Shown: piece after piece, positions 63,101 to 64,000 of the stretch
Position numbering within the stretch: the first letter of the stretch is position 1
How the letters are laid out: each line of letters opens with the position of its first letter
From: Chelonoidis abingdonii
Taxonomy: Eukaryota > Chordata > Testudines > Testudinidae
Direction of reading: 5' to 3'
Length of the DNA: 64,000 bases
NCBI RefSeq assembly: GCF_003597395.2
Contig: NC_133777.1
Location: 61,466,864 to 61,530,863 of the forward strand
Notes under the pieces: generated by a model
The model's input: only the letters and a program-made list of their open reading frames with translations
What the model was told of the DNA's origin: nothing
The model's database searches: none
Position numbers and translations under genes: made by a program

Positions 63101-64000
63101 TGAGCTAAGCTGAAGCTGTTTTGCCATTTACTGTGTTCATAGTGAACAACACACATACCTTGCTTTTCTAACGCACATACACCTGACTTATAAAATAAAG
63201 TGTTAGGCCCCTGAGCTAGGCACCATTATTTGAATCAGTTCTCTCAGATACAATATTTTCCTCTTCTAAAAGATTACTTGATTTAAAAGCAATGATGGAA
63301 GAAAAATCAATTTTGATCACCTACCAAACATACTTGTTCCCCTTACTTTGGGCGCACGAGTATTTAGAGCAGGAATTAGGCACACTATTGGGTTCTGAGA
63401 GTTACCTTGATAAAGCCATTTTCTCTCTCTGGTAACTAGTGGAGCAGGTAGTCTAAGCCCATATAGACACAACATAATGAGTCAACGTATTAAAATTCTT
63501 GCATGAAACAACAACTTCAAAAAGCTTAGTGTTCTACTCTGATTATAATATGGGCCCGATCCTGCATGCTCTCTCTTGTAAGCATAACTCTTATTTACTT
63601 TAGTGGGTGCCGTGCATGTGGAACATGAGTAATTTGTCACAGGCAGGGAAAAGTATTTCATATTACGTATAAGTATAAACAAAAATGTTTAGTTCTTGAG
63701 CCTTCAATTTCCACTTGTCCTGGAAGGAAGATTTAAAAAAAACAACAAAAAAAAAGAAGTCAGTGAACTTTAATGGAATTCACCCCACAAGGCAGTGGTC
63801 ATTTTAAGGCTCCAGGATCGAGTTTAGTAAATTGAATTTGGGCTGTCTGAATGTTGGCACCATGAAACCATATCCCATTTCAATGTACAATTCTGGATTT
63901 ATTTCAGTGTATTCTATCTCCTCTAGGGATACCATTTTAAAAGCTCCAAATGAAGTGTGAGTAACACAACTCAACTTGTGCAGCTGAAATCTCCTGTGGA
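63101..64000. other. intronic sequence with one foldback scrap
   Basis: The segment near 63553-63620 (gggcccgatcctgcatgctc ... ctttagtgggtgccgtgcat) is a worn copy of the gatcctgca foldback family. Nothing else was recognised. Confidence 0.4.

Noticed and set aside
1..64000. Bacterial-style systems, CRISPR arrays, tRNA or rRNA genes.
   Set aside because: Nothing with spaced direct repeats, cloverleaf-type boxes or rRNA-like blocks was seen; the DNA is vertebrate intron.

Overview
The window is vertebrate nuclear DNA: long AT-rich, CpG-poor stretches with no long open frames, interrupted by transposable elements. The repeat mix is CR1 LINEs, Penelope-like elements with a GIY-YIG domain, a DIRS-like element, an R2-clade LINE fragment, many hAT-type foldback MITEs with 8-bp target-site duplications (TSDs), and elements with TIRs like GGGTACGTCTACAC and 3-bp TSDs. 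This mix suggests a non-avian reptile, most likely a turtle. That is an inference from repeat types I recognise, not from a search.

The host gene is hidden among the repeats. Six small exons on the minus strand, at 46749-46661, 43673-43524, 36680-36557, 31953-31897, 27582-27502 and 15474-15327, have GT/AG splice sites and join in one reading frame. Together they are 649 bases. They encode the C-terminal part of the MUN domain of a Munc13/UNC13 protein (region D / MHD2), ending just before the expected C-terminal C2 domain. The residues fit UNC13C best from memory. The rest of the window is intron of this gene. I found no exon below 15327 or securely above 46749, so the gene probably extends past both edges.

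Layout from left to right: intron with a minus-strand CR1 fragment (about 4.1-5.2 kb) and old repeat scraps; a palindromic hAT MITE (12.6-12.9 kb); a CR1-like fragment (13.9-14.6 kb); exon 15327-15474; a Penelope-like element (16.0-17.6 kb); a hAT MITE (18.2-18.6 kb); a 1.2 kb TIR transposon (22.0-23.2 kb); a possible LTR remnant (24.8-25.5 kb); two MITEs (25.6-26.5 kb); exon 27502-27582; an AT-rich repeat and a plus-strand CR1 (28.8-30.6 kb); exon 31897-31953; an R2-clade fragment (34.8-36.3 kb) beside exon 36557-36680; a DIRS-like element (38.7-41.4 kb); a hAT MITE (42.9-43.2 kb); exons 43524-43673 and 46661-46749; a Penelope-like element with inverted tails and a CR1 inserted in it (48.8-50.2 kb); several MITEs and a MIR-like SINE (50.4-53.5 kb); LTR-like sequence (54.5-55.5 kb); a solo LTR split by a second 1.1 kb TIR transposon (56.9-58.9 kb); and a hAT element nested inside another hAT MITE (61.4-63.1 kb).

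Most of the longer open frames are decayed transposon coding sequence or chance frames. No complete protein-coding gene, tRNA, rRNA, CRISPR array or prokaryotic feature was seen.
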